Origin: Pseudonocardia acidicola
GTDB lineage: Bacteria > Actinomycetota > Actinomycetes > Mycobacteriales > Pseudonocardiaceae
Length of the DNA: 55,995 bases
Direction of reading: 5' to 3'
NCBI RefSeq assembly: GCF_012911935.1
Contig: NZ_JAAXLA010000044.1
Location: forward strand, 1-55,995
The notes beneath the pieces are model-generated. The model saw only the letters and a list, made by a program, of their open reading frames with translations, was not told where the DNA came from and searched no databases. The stretch's first letter is position 1. Each line of letters starts with the position of its first letter. A program made the position numbers and the translations under genes. This document shows, one piece after another, positions 49,536-55,995 of the stretch.

Positions 49536-50632
49536 CGACGGACGCGGACCTGGTGGCCGAGGCCGTCGGCGAGCTGCTGCGCGACCGCTGCACGCAGGAG
49601 ACCGTGGCCGCCGCCGAGCAGAGCGGGTGGGCCCCGGAGCTGTGGGATGCGCTGGCCGCAGGCGGGTTCCCGTGGATCTCGGTCGACGAGGACGCAGGCG
49701 GGGCCGGTGGTTCGGTCGCCGAGGCGTGCGCGGCCCTCGAGCAGGCCGGGCGCTACGCCGCGCCGGTTCCGCTGGCCGAGACCGGGCTCCTCGCCGGCTG
49801 GCTGCTGTCCCGGGCGGGACTGGAGGTGCCCACCGGTCCGGCGAGCACGGCGCCCGGGAAGCCGATCACGTTGCGCCGCAACAGGAGTGGCCACAACAGG
49901 AGCGACTGGATCGCCTCCGGGTCGGTGGCCCGGGTCCCATGGGCCCGGGAGGCGTCGCGGCTCGCGCTGCTCGGCCGGGCGGAGGGGATCACGGTGGTCG
50001 TGTCGATCGACCCGGCACTCGCCCGCATCGAGCCGGGCACCAACCTGGCCGGCGAACCGCGCGACACCGTGCACCTCGACGGCGTCCCGATCGCCGACGC
50101 CGACGTGGCCGCCGCGCCCACCGGGGTCGACCGCGACGCGCTCGTGCGGCGCGGGGCGCTGTCCCGGGCTGCCCTGATCGCCGGCGCGGCCGGGCGGATC
50201 CTCGACATCACCGTGACCTACACCGGCGAACGGGTGCAGTTCGGCCGTCCCGTGGCGCGCTTCCAGGCCGTCGGTGCGCACCTCGTCCGGCTGGCCGAGC
50301 AGACCGAGGCGGTGCGGATGGCGGCACGCGTGGCGGCGGCGAACTCACGCGCCGGGGGCGGGCCGTCGTTCTTCGACGTGGCCGCCACGAAGACCGTCGC
50401 GTCCGAGGCGGCCGGGGTGATCGCGGCCGCGGCGCATCAGGCCACCGGGGCGATGGGCATGACCCGGGAGTACGAGCTGGGCCAGCTCACCCGGCGGCTG
50501 TGGTCGTGGCGTGAGGAGTACGGCGGCGAGCGGTGGTGGAGCACCCGGCTCGGCGGCGCGCTGGCCGAGGCCGGGGCCGCCGCGTTGTGGCCGACGATCG
50601 CCCATGGGGTTCGCGCGTGCGCGTCGCGGTGA
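49532..50632 (+). CDS. Acyl-CoA dehydrogenase, second subunit of a pair
   Basis: 366 residues. It is a divergent member: the N-terminal helical domain is recognisable (LWDALAAGGFPWISVDEDAGG), but the middle beta domain is short and lacks the usual SEPDAGSD loop. The C-terminal helices (YTGERVQFGRPVARFQAVGA, and HQATGAMGMTREYELGQLTR) are typical. In heteromeric acyl-CoA dehydrogenases one subunit carries the FAD-site residues missing in the other, which fits. Coupled by four-base overlaps both upstream and downstream. Confidence 0.9.
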   Translation: MTTDADLVAEAVGELLRDRCTQETVAAAEQSGWAPELWDALAAGGFPWISVDEDAGGAGGSVAEACAALEQAGRYAAPVPLAETGLLAGWLLSRAGLEVPTGPASTAPGKPITLRRNRSGHNRSDWIASGSVARVPWAREASRLALLGRAEGITVVVSIDPALARIEPGTNLAGEPRDTVHLDGVPIADADVAAAPTGVDRDALVRRGALSRAALIAGAAGRILDITVTYTGERVQFGRPVARFQAVGAHLVRLAEQTEAVRMAARVAAANSRAGGGPSFFDVAATKTVASEAAGVIAAAAHQATGAMGMTREYELGQLTRRLWSWREEYGGERWWSTRLGGALAEAGAAALWPTIAHGVRACASR

Positions 50633-51414
50633 GGACCGAGAACGGCCTGCGCGTCGCCGTCGCCGACCGGGTCGCCACCGTGACCCTGGACCGCCCCGAG
50701 CGGCTCAACGCCCTGTCCACCGGCCTGCAGGCCGACCTGGTCCGCGCGTTCGACGGTCTCGACGCCGACGACGACGTGTGGGCGGTCGTGCTCACCGGTG
50801 CCGGGGAGAAGGCGTTCTGCTCCGGCGTCGACCTCAAGGAGGTCCGGGAGAACGACACCGGGCCGGCGCCCGGGCTGCGGCCGATGGCCGGGTTCTCGCG
50901 CAACGTGTTCGAGACCGTGCTGGAGTGCGGCAAGCCGACGATCGCGGCGCTCAACGGCTGGGCCCTGGGCGGGGGCTGCGAGCTGGCGCTGGCCTGCGAC
51001 ATCCGGTTGGCGGCCGAGCACGCGCAGATCGGGCTGCCGGAGGCCAAGCGCGGCATGGGCGCCAACTTCGGGGTGCACCTGCTGTCCCGGATCGTGCCGC
51101 GCGGTATCGCCTACGAGCTGCTCTACACCGGGGAGGCGATCAGCGCGGCGGAGGCGGCGCGCTGGGGGCTGGTCAACCGGGTCGTCCCCGGCGCCGAGCT
51201 CGCCGCCACGGCCGCCGCGCTGGCCCGGCAGATCGCCGGCAACGCCCCGCTGACCGTGCGTCGCTACAAGGCCGCGATCGGCAAGGGCGGCGAGCTGCCG
51301 CTGGCGGCGGCGTTGCGGCTCGGCGTCGGGCCGGACCCTTACCACAGCGCGGACCGGGTCGAGGGCGTCGCCGCGTTCGTGGAGAAGCGCCCCCCGGTCT
51401 GGCTCGGGCGCTGA
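50629..51414 (+). CDS. Enoyl-CoA hydratase/isomerase family protein
   Basis: 261 residues from GTG 50629 (GTGA overlap with the preceding stop). Crotonase blocks are complete: ATVTLDRPERLNALSTGLQA, GEKAFCSGVDLKEV and KPTIAALNGWALGGGCELAL for the oxyanion hole, and GLPEAKRGMGANFG with the position of a catalytic Glu. It hydrates the enoyl-CoA made by the acyl-CoA dehydrogenases. It ends in the REP-like copy 2, whose first bases provide the stop codon. Confidence 0.92.
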   Translation: MRTENGLRVAVADRVATVTLDRPERLNALSTGLQADLVRAFDGLDADDDVWAVVLTGAGEKAFCSGVDLKEVRENDTGPAPGLRPMAGFSRNVFETVLECGKPTIAALNGWALGGGCELALACDIRLAAEHAQIGLPEAKRGMGANFGVHLLSRIVPRGIAYELLYTGEAISAAEAARWGLVNRVVPGAELAATAAALARQIAGNAPLTVRRYKAAIGKGGELPLAAALRLGVGPDPYHSADRVEGVAAFVEKRPPVWLGR

Positions 51415-51464
51415 CGCGCTCGTGCGCGGAAATAGTCGCGGGAACAGCGTTATCCGCTCACGGG
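51408..51464. repeat. REP-like hairpin element, copy 2
   Basis: Arms at 51419-51435 and 51448-51464 around a 12-nt loop, the same 17-12-17 geometry as copy 1. The 5' arm and preceding 11 bp match copy 1 at 27 of 28 positions; the 3' arm matches at 13 of 17. It lies between the convergent hydratase and dgt genes, supplies both stop codons and may act as a bidirectional terminator. Confidence 0.75.
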
Positions 51465-52765
51465 CGCCGTAGGCGCCGGTGCCAGGCCACGGCCTGCTGG
51501 TCGGTGAGCATCGCGATCTGGTCGATCACCACCCGCAGCCGGGCGGCGTCGTCCGGGGCCGCAGCCCAGTCCTCGGCGCGGACCGGGTCCAGGGTGTTCG
51601 GGGCGCCGGCCAGCAGGGCCGCCGCAAGCTCGGCGAGCAGTTCGCGCTGGCGGGCCTGCATCGCGAGCCGATCGGGGTCACTCATCACGTAGCGCAGCGC
51701 GACCGCCTTGAGCAGTGCGACCTCCGCCGCCGCCCGCGGCGGCACGACGAGGTCGGCGGTGTAGCGGCGCAGCGGGAGCCCCCCGTAGGTGTCCAGCGTC
51801 GCGTCGCTCGCCGCCCGCACGAACCGCCCGACGAGCTCGCTGGTCAGCCGCTTGAGCGCGACGTGCGCGCTGCCCGGCGCGGACGGGGCGTGGAACCCGC
51901 GCACCGCGTCGACCGCCGGCAGCGCCAGCAACTCGACGGCCGCGTCCTCGAGCGCGCCGGCGTCGGCGCCGAAATGCGTGACGGCCAGCACGGCCAGCGC
52001 CGCCCGCTCCCCCGGCGAGCCCAGCGCGGCCAGGTCGATGCGGCCGGCCAGGATCCCGTCCTCGACGTCGTGCACCGAGTAGGCGACGTCGTCGGACCAG
52101 TCCATGATCTGCGCCTCGAGGCTGCACCGGCCCTCCGGGGCGCTGTCGCGCACCCAGTCGAACACCGCGCGGTCGGCCTCGTAGACACCGAACTTGCGGG
52201 TGTCCCCGCGGCGGCCCCAGGGATACTTGCACGAGGCGTCCAGGGTGGCCCGGGTCAGGTTCAGGCCGCCGGCGTCCTCGCCGTGCCCGACCTTCGGTTC
52301 GAGCCGGGTGAGGATCCGCAGGGTCTGCGCGTTGCCCTCGAACCCGCCACAGGCCGCGCCGACCTCGTCGAGCGCCCGTTCCCCGTTGTGCCCGAACGGC
52401 GGGTGCCCGATGTCGTGGGCGAGCCCCGCGGTGTCGACGACGTCGGGATCGCAGCCCAGCTCGTCGGCGATGCCGCGGCCGATCTGGGCGACCTCGAGTG
52501 AGTGCGTCAACCGGGTGCGCGGGATGCCGGTGACCTCGGCGCCCTCGCCCGGCCCGACCACCTGTGTCTTCCCGGCGAGCCGGCGCAGCGCCGCGGAGTG
52601 CAGCACCCGGGCCCGGTCGCGGGCGAACGGGCTGCGTCGCCCGACGCGCTCGCTGCGCCCCTGCTCGGCGCGCTTGGTCGGTTCCGGGTGCAGCCGCTCC
52701 CGGTCGTGCTCGGTGTAACCGGAGGTGGTTCCCGTTCCGGCCGCACCTGGCGTGGAGATGGTCAT
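51458..52765 (-). CDS. dgt: Deoxyguanosinetriphosphate triphosphohydrolase-like protein
   Basis: 435 residues from ATG. HD-domain metal ligands are visible: H88 in TRLTHSLEVAQIGRGIA, and H117-D118 in GLAHDIGHPPFGHNGERAL. QIMDWSDDVAYSVHDVED carries the later Asp. The enzyme cleaves dGTP or other dNTPs to the nucleoside and triphosphate, controlling dNTP pools. In actinobacteria it is commonly found near dnaG, as here. Confidence 0.93.
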   Translation of the reverse strand: MTISTPGAAGTGTTSGYTEHDRERLHPEPTKRAEQGRSERVGRRSPFARDRARVLHSAALRRLAGKTQVVGPGEGAEVTGIPRTRLTHSLEVAQIGRGIADELGCDPDVVDTAGLAHDIGHPPFGHNGERALDEVGAACGGFEGNAQTLRILTRLEPKVGHGEDAGGLNLTRATLDASCKYPWGRRGDTRKFGVYEADRAVFDWVRDSAPEGRCSLEAQIMDWSDDVAYSVHDVEDGILAGRIDLAALGSPGERAALAVLAVTHFGADAGALEDAAVELLALPAVDAVRGFHAPSAPGSAHVALKRLTSELVGRFVRAASDATLDTYGGLPLRRYTADLVVPPRAAAEVALLKAVALRYVMSDPDRLAMQARQRELLAELAAALLAGAPNTLDPVRAEDWAAAPDDAARLRVVIDQIAMLTDQQAVAWHRRLRRP

Positions 52766-52784
52766 CGCGTGGCCGTTCTCCGGG

Positions 52785-53531
52785 CTATCCCAGCCCGGTG
52801 GTCTCGGTGTCCACGGATGCGTGGGTCAACCGGTAGTACAGCAGGGCTGCGGTCTCGCGGACGATATAGCGCGCCTGGGTCTCCCGGGTCTGCACGACCG
52901 GGCCGCTGCGGGTCGGCGACGTCCACGCCTCGAGCCCGCTGTCCTGCGCCATCGTCCGGGCCCGCAGCGAGTGCCACGGGTCGCTGACGATCAGCGTGGT
53001 GCTCCAGCGGTCCCGCGCGGCGACCGCGGCGACGGCCTGCATGCTGGCCAGGGTGTCGGAGCCCTCACTCACCGGAACCACCGCGCTGGGCGGCACCCCG
53101 CGGTCGACGAGGTAGCGCTCACCCGCCTGGGCCTCGGTGTAGACGTCACCGGTGCGACGGCCACCCACGGTGATGATCCGCGGCGCCAGGCCCTGCTGGT
53201 AGAGCGTCAGGGCGTGCCGCAGCCGGGCCGCGAAGACGGGGCTGGGGTTGCCGTCGTACTGCGCCGCCCCGAGCACGACGACCGCGTCGACGTGCCGGTC
53301 GCCGTCGACCCGCGCGATCTGCCACACCCGGAACGCGGTGCCGCCCACGAGCAGCGCCACGATGAGCACCGCGCCGACCAGCAGCCGCCGCGGCCAGCGG
53401 AACCACGCCCGCCGCGGGGGCCGGGGCTCGCGGTCCTCCGTGGTCTGCAGCGGGACCGTCGGCTCCTCGGCGGTGATCGGGTCCGGGCCGGAGGAGGGCG
53501 AGCGCCGCGATCCGGCCGCGGGCGCGCTCAC
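52785..53531 (-). CDS. YdcF/SanA-like (DUF218) membrane-anchored protein
   Basis: 248 residues from GTG 53531 overlapping the XdhC stop (GTGA). A Pro/Arg-rich cytoplasmic start, one membrane helix (RLLVGAVLIVALLVGGTAF, about 50-68), then the DUF218 domain: DAVVVLGAAQYDGNPSPVF, ITVGGRRTGD, SEGSDTLASMQAV and VSDPWHSLRARTMAQDSG. The domain is outside the membrane; SanA relatives act in envelope integrity. Function here is unproven. Confidence 0.85.
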   Translation of the reverse strand: MSAPAAGSRRSPSSGPDPITAEEPTVPLQTTEDREPRPPRRAWFRWPRRLLVGAVLIVALLVGGTAFRVWQIARVDGDRHVDAVVVLGAAQYDGNPSPVFAARLRHALTLYQQGLAPRIITVGGRRTGDVYTEAQAGERYLVDRGVPPSAVVPVSEGSDTLASMQAVAAVAARDRWSTTLIVSDPWHSLRARTMAQDSGLEAWTSPTRSGPVVQTRETQARYIVRETAALLYYRLTHASVDTETTGLG

Positions 53532-54598
53532 CCCCCGATCCGGCCGTCGGTGCCGGCGAGTGCGGACGCGCTGCGCCCGGAACGGGCGGCGATGACCTGG
53601 GCGACGATCGACACGGCGGTCTCGGCCGGCGTGCGGGCGCCGAGGTCGAGCCCGACGGGGCCGTAGATCGAGGCGATCTCGTCCTCGCTCAGCCCGGCGG
53701 CCAGCAGCCGCTCGCGGCGGGCGGCCTGGGTGCGCCTCGAGCCCAGCGCGCCGATGAACCCGCGGCTGCGGCGCACGCCGTCGATCAGCATCACGTCGAA
53801 GGACGGGGCGTGGTCGAGCAGTACCACCACGTCGGCGTCGGAGAAGTCTGCGACGGCGGCGCGCGCGTCGTCGAGATCGGTGACCCGGCGGCCGCCCCAG
53901 CCGAGCAGCGCCGCCTGCGCGAGCAGCGCGTCGCCGATCGCCCCGGAGCCGACGACCAGCACCGACGGCACCGGAACCCACAGGTCGAGCAGCAGGTCGG
54001 TGCCGGCGGCGCTGATCCGCTCGGTGACGGTGGCGCCGCGGCGCAGCAGGCGGCGGGCCGCCTCGACGGCGGCCTGGTCGACGCCCGCGTCGCCGAGCGA
54101 GCCGTGCACCTGCTCCAGCTCGGGACCGGCCAGCACCAGCACGGCCGTGCCGTCCGCGGGGGACACCAGCGCGGCCGGGAGCCCGCGCTCGAGGGCGGCC
54201 CCCAGCACGGCGGCCTCGGCGGCCGGCAGCGGGTGCCCGAGCAGGGTCGCGCCGCCCGCGCAAGCGAGCCCGGCCGCGACGGCCGGCGCCTCGGTGACGT
54301 GGACGTTGCGGGTCTGTGGGCCCTCGGCGGCGGCCGCAGCCAGCGGCACGGCGGTGGCGTCGAGCGCGCCGAGGTAGAGCAGGCCCGCGGTGGATCCGGA
54401 CGAGGTGCCGGCGATGAGCTGCCCGGACTCGACGGTGCCGAAGCCGTGCCGGTCGAGCACCCGGACGACGCCGATCGGGGCACCGGCACCGCCGGCTGGG
54501 CCAGCGGCGCCGTGGCCGGCCCAGCGCTGCAGAGCAGCACCGAGCTCGCGGCGGGGATCCGGGGACGGCACGGACGGCGGCACGGTCGCGGCGGTCAC
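53528..54598 (-). CDS. XdhC family protein lacking the usual N-terminal CVE motif
   Basis: 356 residues from GTG. The C-terminal XdhC Rossmann domain is typical: SVLVVGSGAIGDALLAQAAL, VVVLLDHAPSFDVMLIDG, FIGALGSRRTQAARRERLLA and GPVGLDLGARTPAETAVSI. XdhC binds and inserts molybdenum cofactor into xanthine-dehydrogenase-type enzymes. The N-terminal half has the fold (VVRVLDRHGFGTVESGQLIA) but GSTAGLLYLGALD replaces the usual G-x-GGCVE. No molybdoenzyme gene is in the window. Confidence 0.85.
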   Translation of the reverse strand: MTAATVPPSVPSPDPRRELGAALQRWAGHGAAGPAGGAGAPIGVVRVLDRHGFGTVESGQLIAGTSSGSTAGLLYLGALDATAVPLAAAAAEGPQTRNVHVTEAPAVAAGLACAGGATLLGHPLPAAEAAVLGAALERGLPAALVSPADGTAVLVLAGPELEQVHGSLGDAGVDQAAVEAARRLLRRGATVTERISAAGTDLLLDLWVPVPSVLVVGSGAIGDALLAQAALLGWGGRRVTDLDDARAAVADFSDADVVVLLDHAPSFDVMLIDGVRRSRGFIGALGSRRTQAARRERLLAAGLSEDEIASIYGPVGLDLGARTPAETAVSIVAQVIAARSGRSASALAGTDGRIGG

Positions 54599-54653
54599 AC
54601 CGGTCAGGGTAGCGAGCCGGGGACCACCCGGGCGGGACGGTCGCCGGGCGGGC

Positions 54654-54962
54654 CTACGACCAGCCGCGCTCGTCGGCGATCCGCACCGCCTCGGCCCGGT
54701 GGGCGCCCCGCACGGCGTCCACGAGTTGCTCCGGCGGGGAGTCCTTGACCACGAACCCGACCGCCCCGGCGCGCAGTTGCGCGTTGGCCCGGATCAGCCC
54801 GAACAGCCCGAACAGCCCGAACAGCCCGATCATCGCGAAGGTCATGGCCAGCAGGGCACCCAGCGCCCCGGTGCGCCGGGGCAGCAGCGCGATCACCGCG
54901 ACGACCAGGAAGCCGACGGTGCAGAGCGCCCCACCGCCCCCACCGCCGAACCCGGCCACCAT
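54654..54962 (-). CDS. Chimeric small protein: membrane segment joined to a response-regulator end
   Basis: 102 residues from ATG. The first ~60 are glycine-rich and hydrophobic (GALCTVGFLVVAVIALLP, then GLFGLFGLFGL repeated), like a small membrane protein. The last 40 (LRAGAVGFVVKDSPPEQLVD) are the end of a NarL-type receiver domain (K of the KD motif kept). The junction looks like a fusion by deletion, so it may be a pseudogene. Confidence 0.5.
   Translation of the reverse strand: MVAGFGGGGGGALCTVGFLVVAVIALLPRRTGALGALLAMTFAMIGLFGLFGLFGLIRANAQLRAGAVGFVVKDSPPEQLVDAVRGAHRAEAVRIADERGWS
54795..54830. repeat. Four tandem copies of a 9-bp unit
   Basis: CAGCCCGAA repeated four times (last copy CAGCCCGAT); in the minus-strand reading it encodes the GLF repeat of the chimeric protein. 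Likely variable in length. Confidence 0.8.
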
Positions 54963-55254
54963 GTGCAAGTAAGGATTCGGCAATGAACTCGAAAAGTTCC
55001 GGGCGGCGATATGGGGCATTGCACTGAAAGTGCCGTACTCGTCGTCCGGAATGCCCCCCTGATGCAGGTAACACTCGTCTGGGATCTACCGAGTGTTCAT
55101 CCGAGATCGACCTGGACGTGCTCGGGCGGGGCCGGCGCGTGCAGCGATTTCCTCGCACCCACGGCCTCCATGCGAAGCCACCAGGCGATGGCCGGAGCCC
55201 GCTCCGGCCCCTTCGCCGGCGGCCGCGCCCGGCCCGCCACCCCGAGGAGCATCG

Positions 55255-55995
55255 ATGCGGCGACATCATCGATCGTTCGTGGCGCACCTCACCGCGGTCC
55301 TGGCCGGACTCGGCCTGCTGGTGGCACCACCGCTGGCCGGGGTGGCCGCCGCGGCAGGCGCGGCCGCCTACGTTCAGGGCACCGCCTTCACGACGGCGGC
55401 CCGGGTGGCGTCGACGACCGCGCCGCTGGCCGGGGCCGTCGGAGCGGGGGATCTCCTGGTGGGGTGGTTCGCCCAGTACAACGCCGCCGGGCAGGTCCAG
55501 GTCTCCGACGACGTCAACGGGCCCTGGACGCGGGCATCGGGGGCGACCGCGTTCCAGAACGACACCGGCGACATCGCGCTGTACTACCTGCCCAACTCGA
55601 AGGCCGCCGCGGGCGGGCTGCACGTGACGGTCTCGGCCGGGGCGGCCGCGTACTTCCAGGGTGCGCTCGCGGAGTACTCCGGCGTCGCCGTCAGCGGCCC
55701 GCTGGACCAGGTCGGGTCCAACCGCGGCGTCGGCACCGCCGTCGACACCGGCCCCGCGCCCGCCGTCCCCGCCGGCGAACTCGTGTTCTCCGCGCTCGTG
55801 ACGGGCGGCAACCCCAGCGGCACCAGCCCCGGCTCGGGCTACACCGCCCGGGCCCACACCGGCACCGGCTCCGCGTTCGCCGAGGACGTCCTCAGCAGCA
55901 CCGCCGGCGCCCAGCACGGCACCGCCACCCTCGGCGCCGCCACCGACTGGTACGCCGTCGCCGCAACCTTCCGCGCCGCCACCCCCGCTGACACC
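55255..55995 (+). CDS. Secreted protein, partial (runs off window)
   Basis: At least 247 residues from ATG with GAGGAGC upstream. A Sec signal peptide (HLTAVLAGLGLLVAPPLAGV, about 11-30) with a cleavage region AAAAGA is followed by a beta-rich extracellular domain: YVQGTAFTTAARVASTTAPL, VGAGDLLVGWFAQYNAAGQV, GDIALYYLPNSKAAAGGL and AEYSGVAVSGPLDQV. The pattern is of actinobacterial secreted proteins with a jelly-roll-like module, often next to fibronectin or carbohydrate-binding domains. The C terminus is outside the window. Confidence 0.8.
   Translation, partial: MRRHHRSFVAHLTAVLAGLGLLVAPPLAGVAAAAGAAAYVQGTAFTTAARVASTTAPLAGAVGAGDLLVGWFAQYNAAGQVQVSDDVNGPWTRASGATAFQNDTGDIALYYLPNSKAAAGGLHVTVSAGAAAYFQGALAEYSGVAVSGPLDQVGSNRGVGTAVDTGPAPAVPAGELVFSALVTGGNPSGTSPGSGYTARAHTGTGSAFAEDVLSSTAGAQHGTATLGAATDWYAVAATFRAATPADT

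Noticed and set aside
52785..54263. 492-residue version of the YdcF-like protein
   Set aside because: The added N-terminal part is the XdhC gene read in the wrong frame; a GTGA overlap at 53528-53531 gives the true start.
1..55995. CRISPR array
   Set aside because: No regularly spaced 25-40 bp repeats with unique spacers were seen; the only tandem arrays are the short repeats at 5066 and 54795.

Overview
The window looks like chromosome of a high-GC actinomycete, most likely Pseudonocardiaceae (Pseudonocardia-like). Reasons: very high GC, many GTG starts, four-base ATGA/GTGA stop-start overlaps, an actinomycete-type integrative element in a tRNA gene, and Rieske/IclR/LIV-transport aromatic-acid genes. 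The genus is inference.

1-7.9 kb is a small-carbon-compound module. A minus-strand operon (SRPBCC protein, aldehyde dehydrogenase, zinc alcohol dehydrogenase, SDR running off the edge) lies next to an acyl-CoA ligase and an acetate-type symporter with its DUF485 partner. A TetR gene follows. Nearly identical 22-bp operator-like sites sit in front of both minus-strand operons.

8.0-20.7 kb reads as a complete aromatic-acid uptake and ring-hydroxylation locus, best matched by the phthalate 3,4-dioxygenase arrangement: alpha, beta, a small ORF, dihydrodiol dehydrogenase, ferredoxin and ferredoxin reductase on the minus strand; an IclR regulator, a class II aldolase-type (decarboxylase-like) enzyme and a five-gene LIV-type ABC transporter on the plus strand; and a MetX-like hydrolase. 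Copies of one 17-bp palindromic motif lie just downstream of the promoters of the transporter and dioxygenase operons, and a weaker copy overlaps the iclR start.

20.7-29.6 kb is a mixed zone of intact housekeeping-type genes (histidine phosphatase, NDH-2-like oxidoreductase, BPL_N protein, alpha/beta hydrolase, MBL hydrolase) and many broken genes (fuconate dehydratase, DUF4142, FAD monooxygenase, esterase, integrase).

29.64-38.55 kb is an integrated pSAM2-like element (AICE) flanked by a perfect 61-bp direct repeat. The right copy lies in tRNA-Asn(GTT). It carries integrase, excisionase, a RepSA-type initiator, an FtsK-like transfer ATPase, small accessory genes and a PP2C phosphatase/HTH regulator pair. 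A truncated relative of the integrase abuts the left att site, so an older element once sat in tandem.

38.6-56 kb is chromosomal backbone: tam, dnaG, a secreted HNH nuclease, a CoA-thioester degradation operon (NDP-forming acyl-CoA synthetase, two acyl-CoA dehydrogenases, enoyl-CoA hydratase) with a divergent TetR, dgt, YdcF-like and XdhC-like genes and a secreted protein running off the end. Several genes here have lost their middle, and two copies of a 46-bp REP-like hairpin are present. No rRNA genes or CRISPR arrays were seen.
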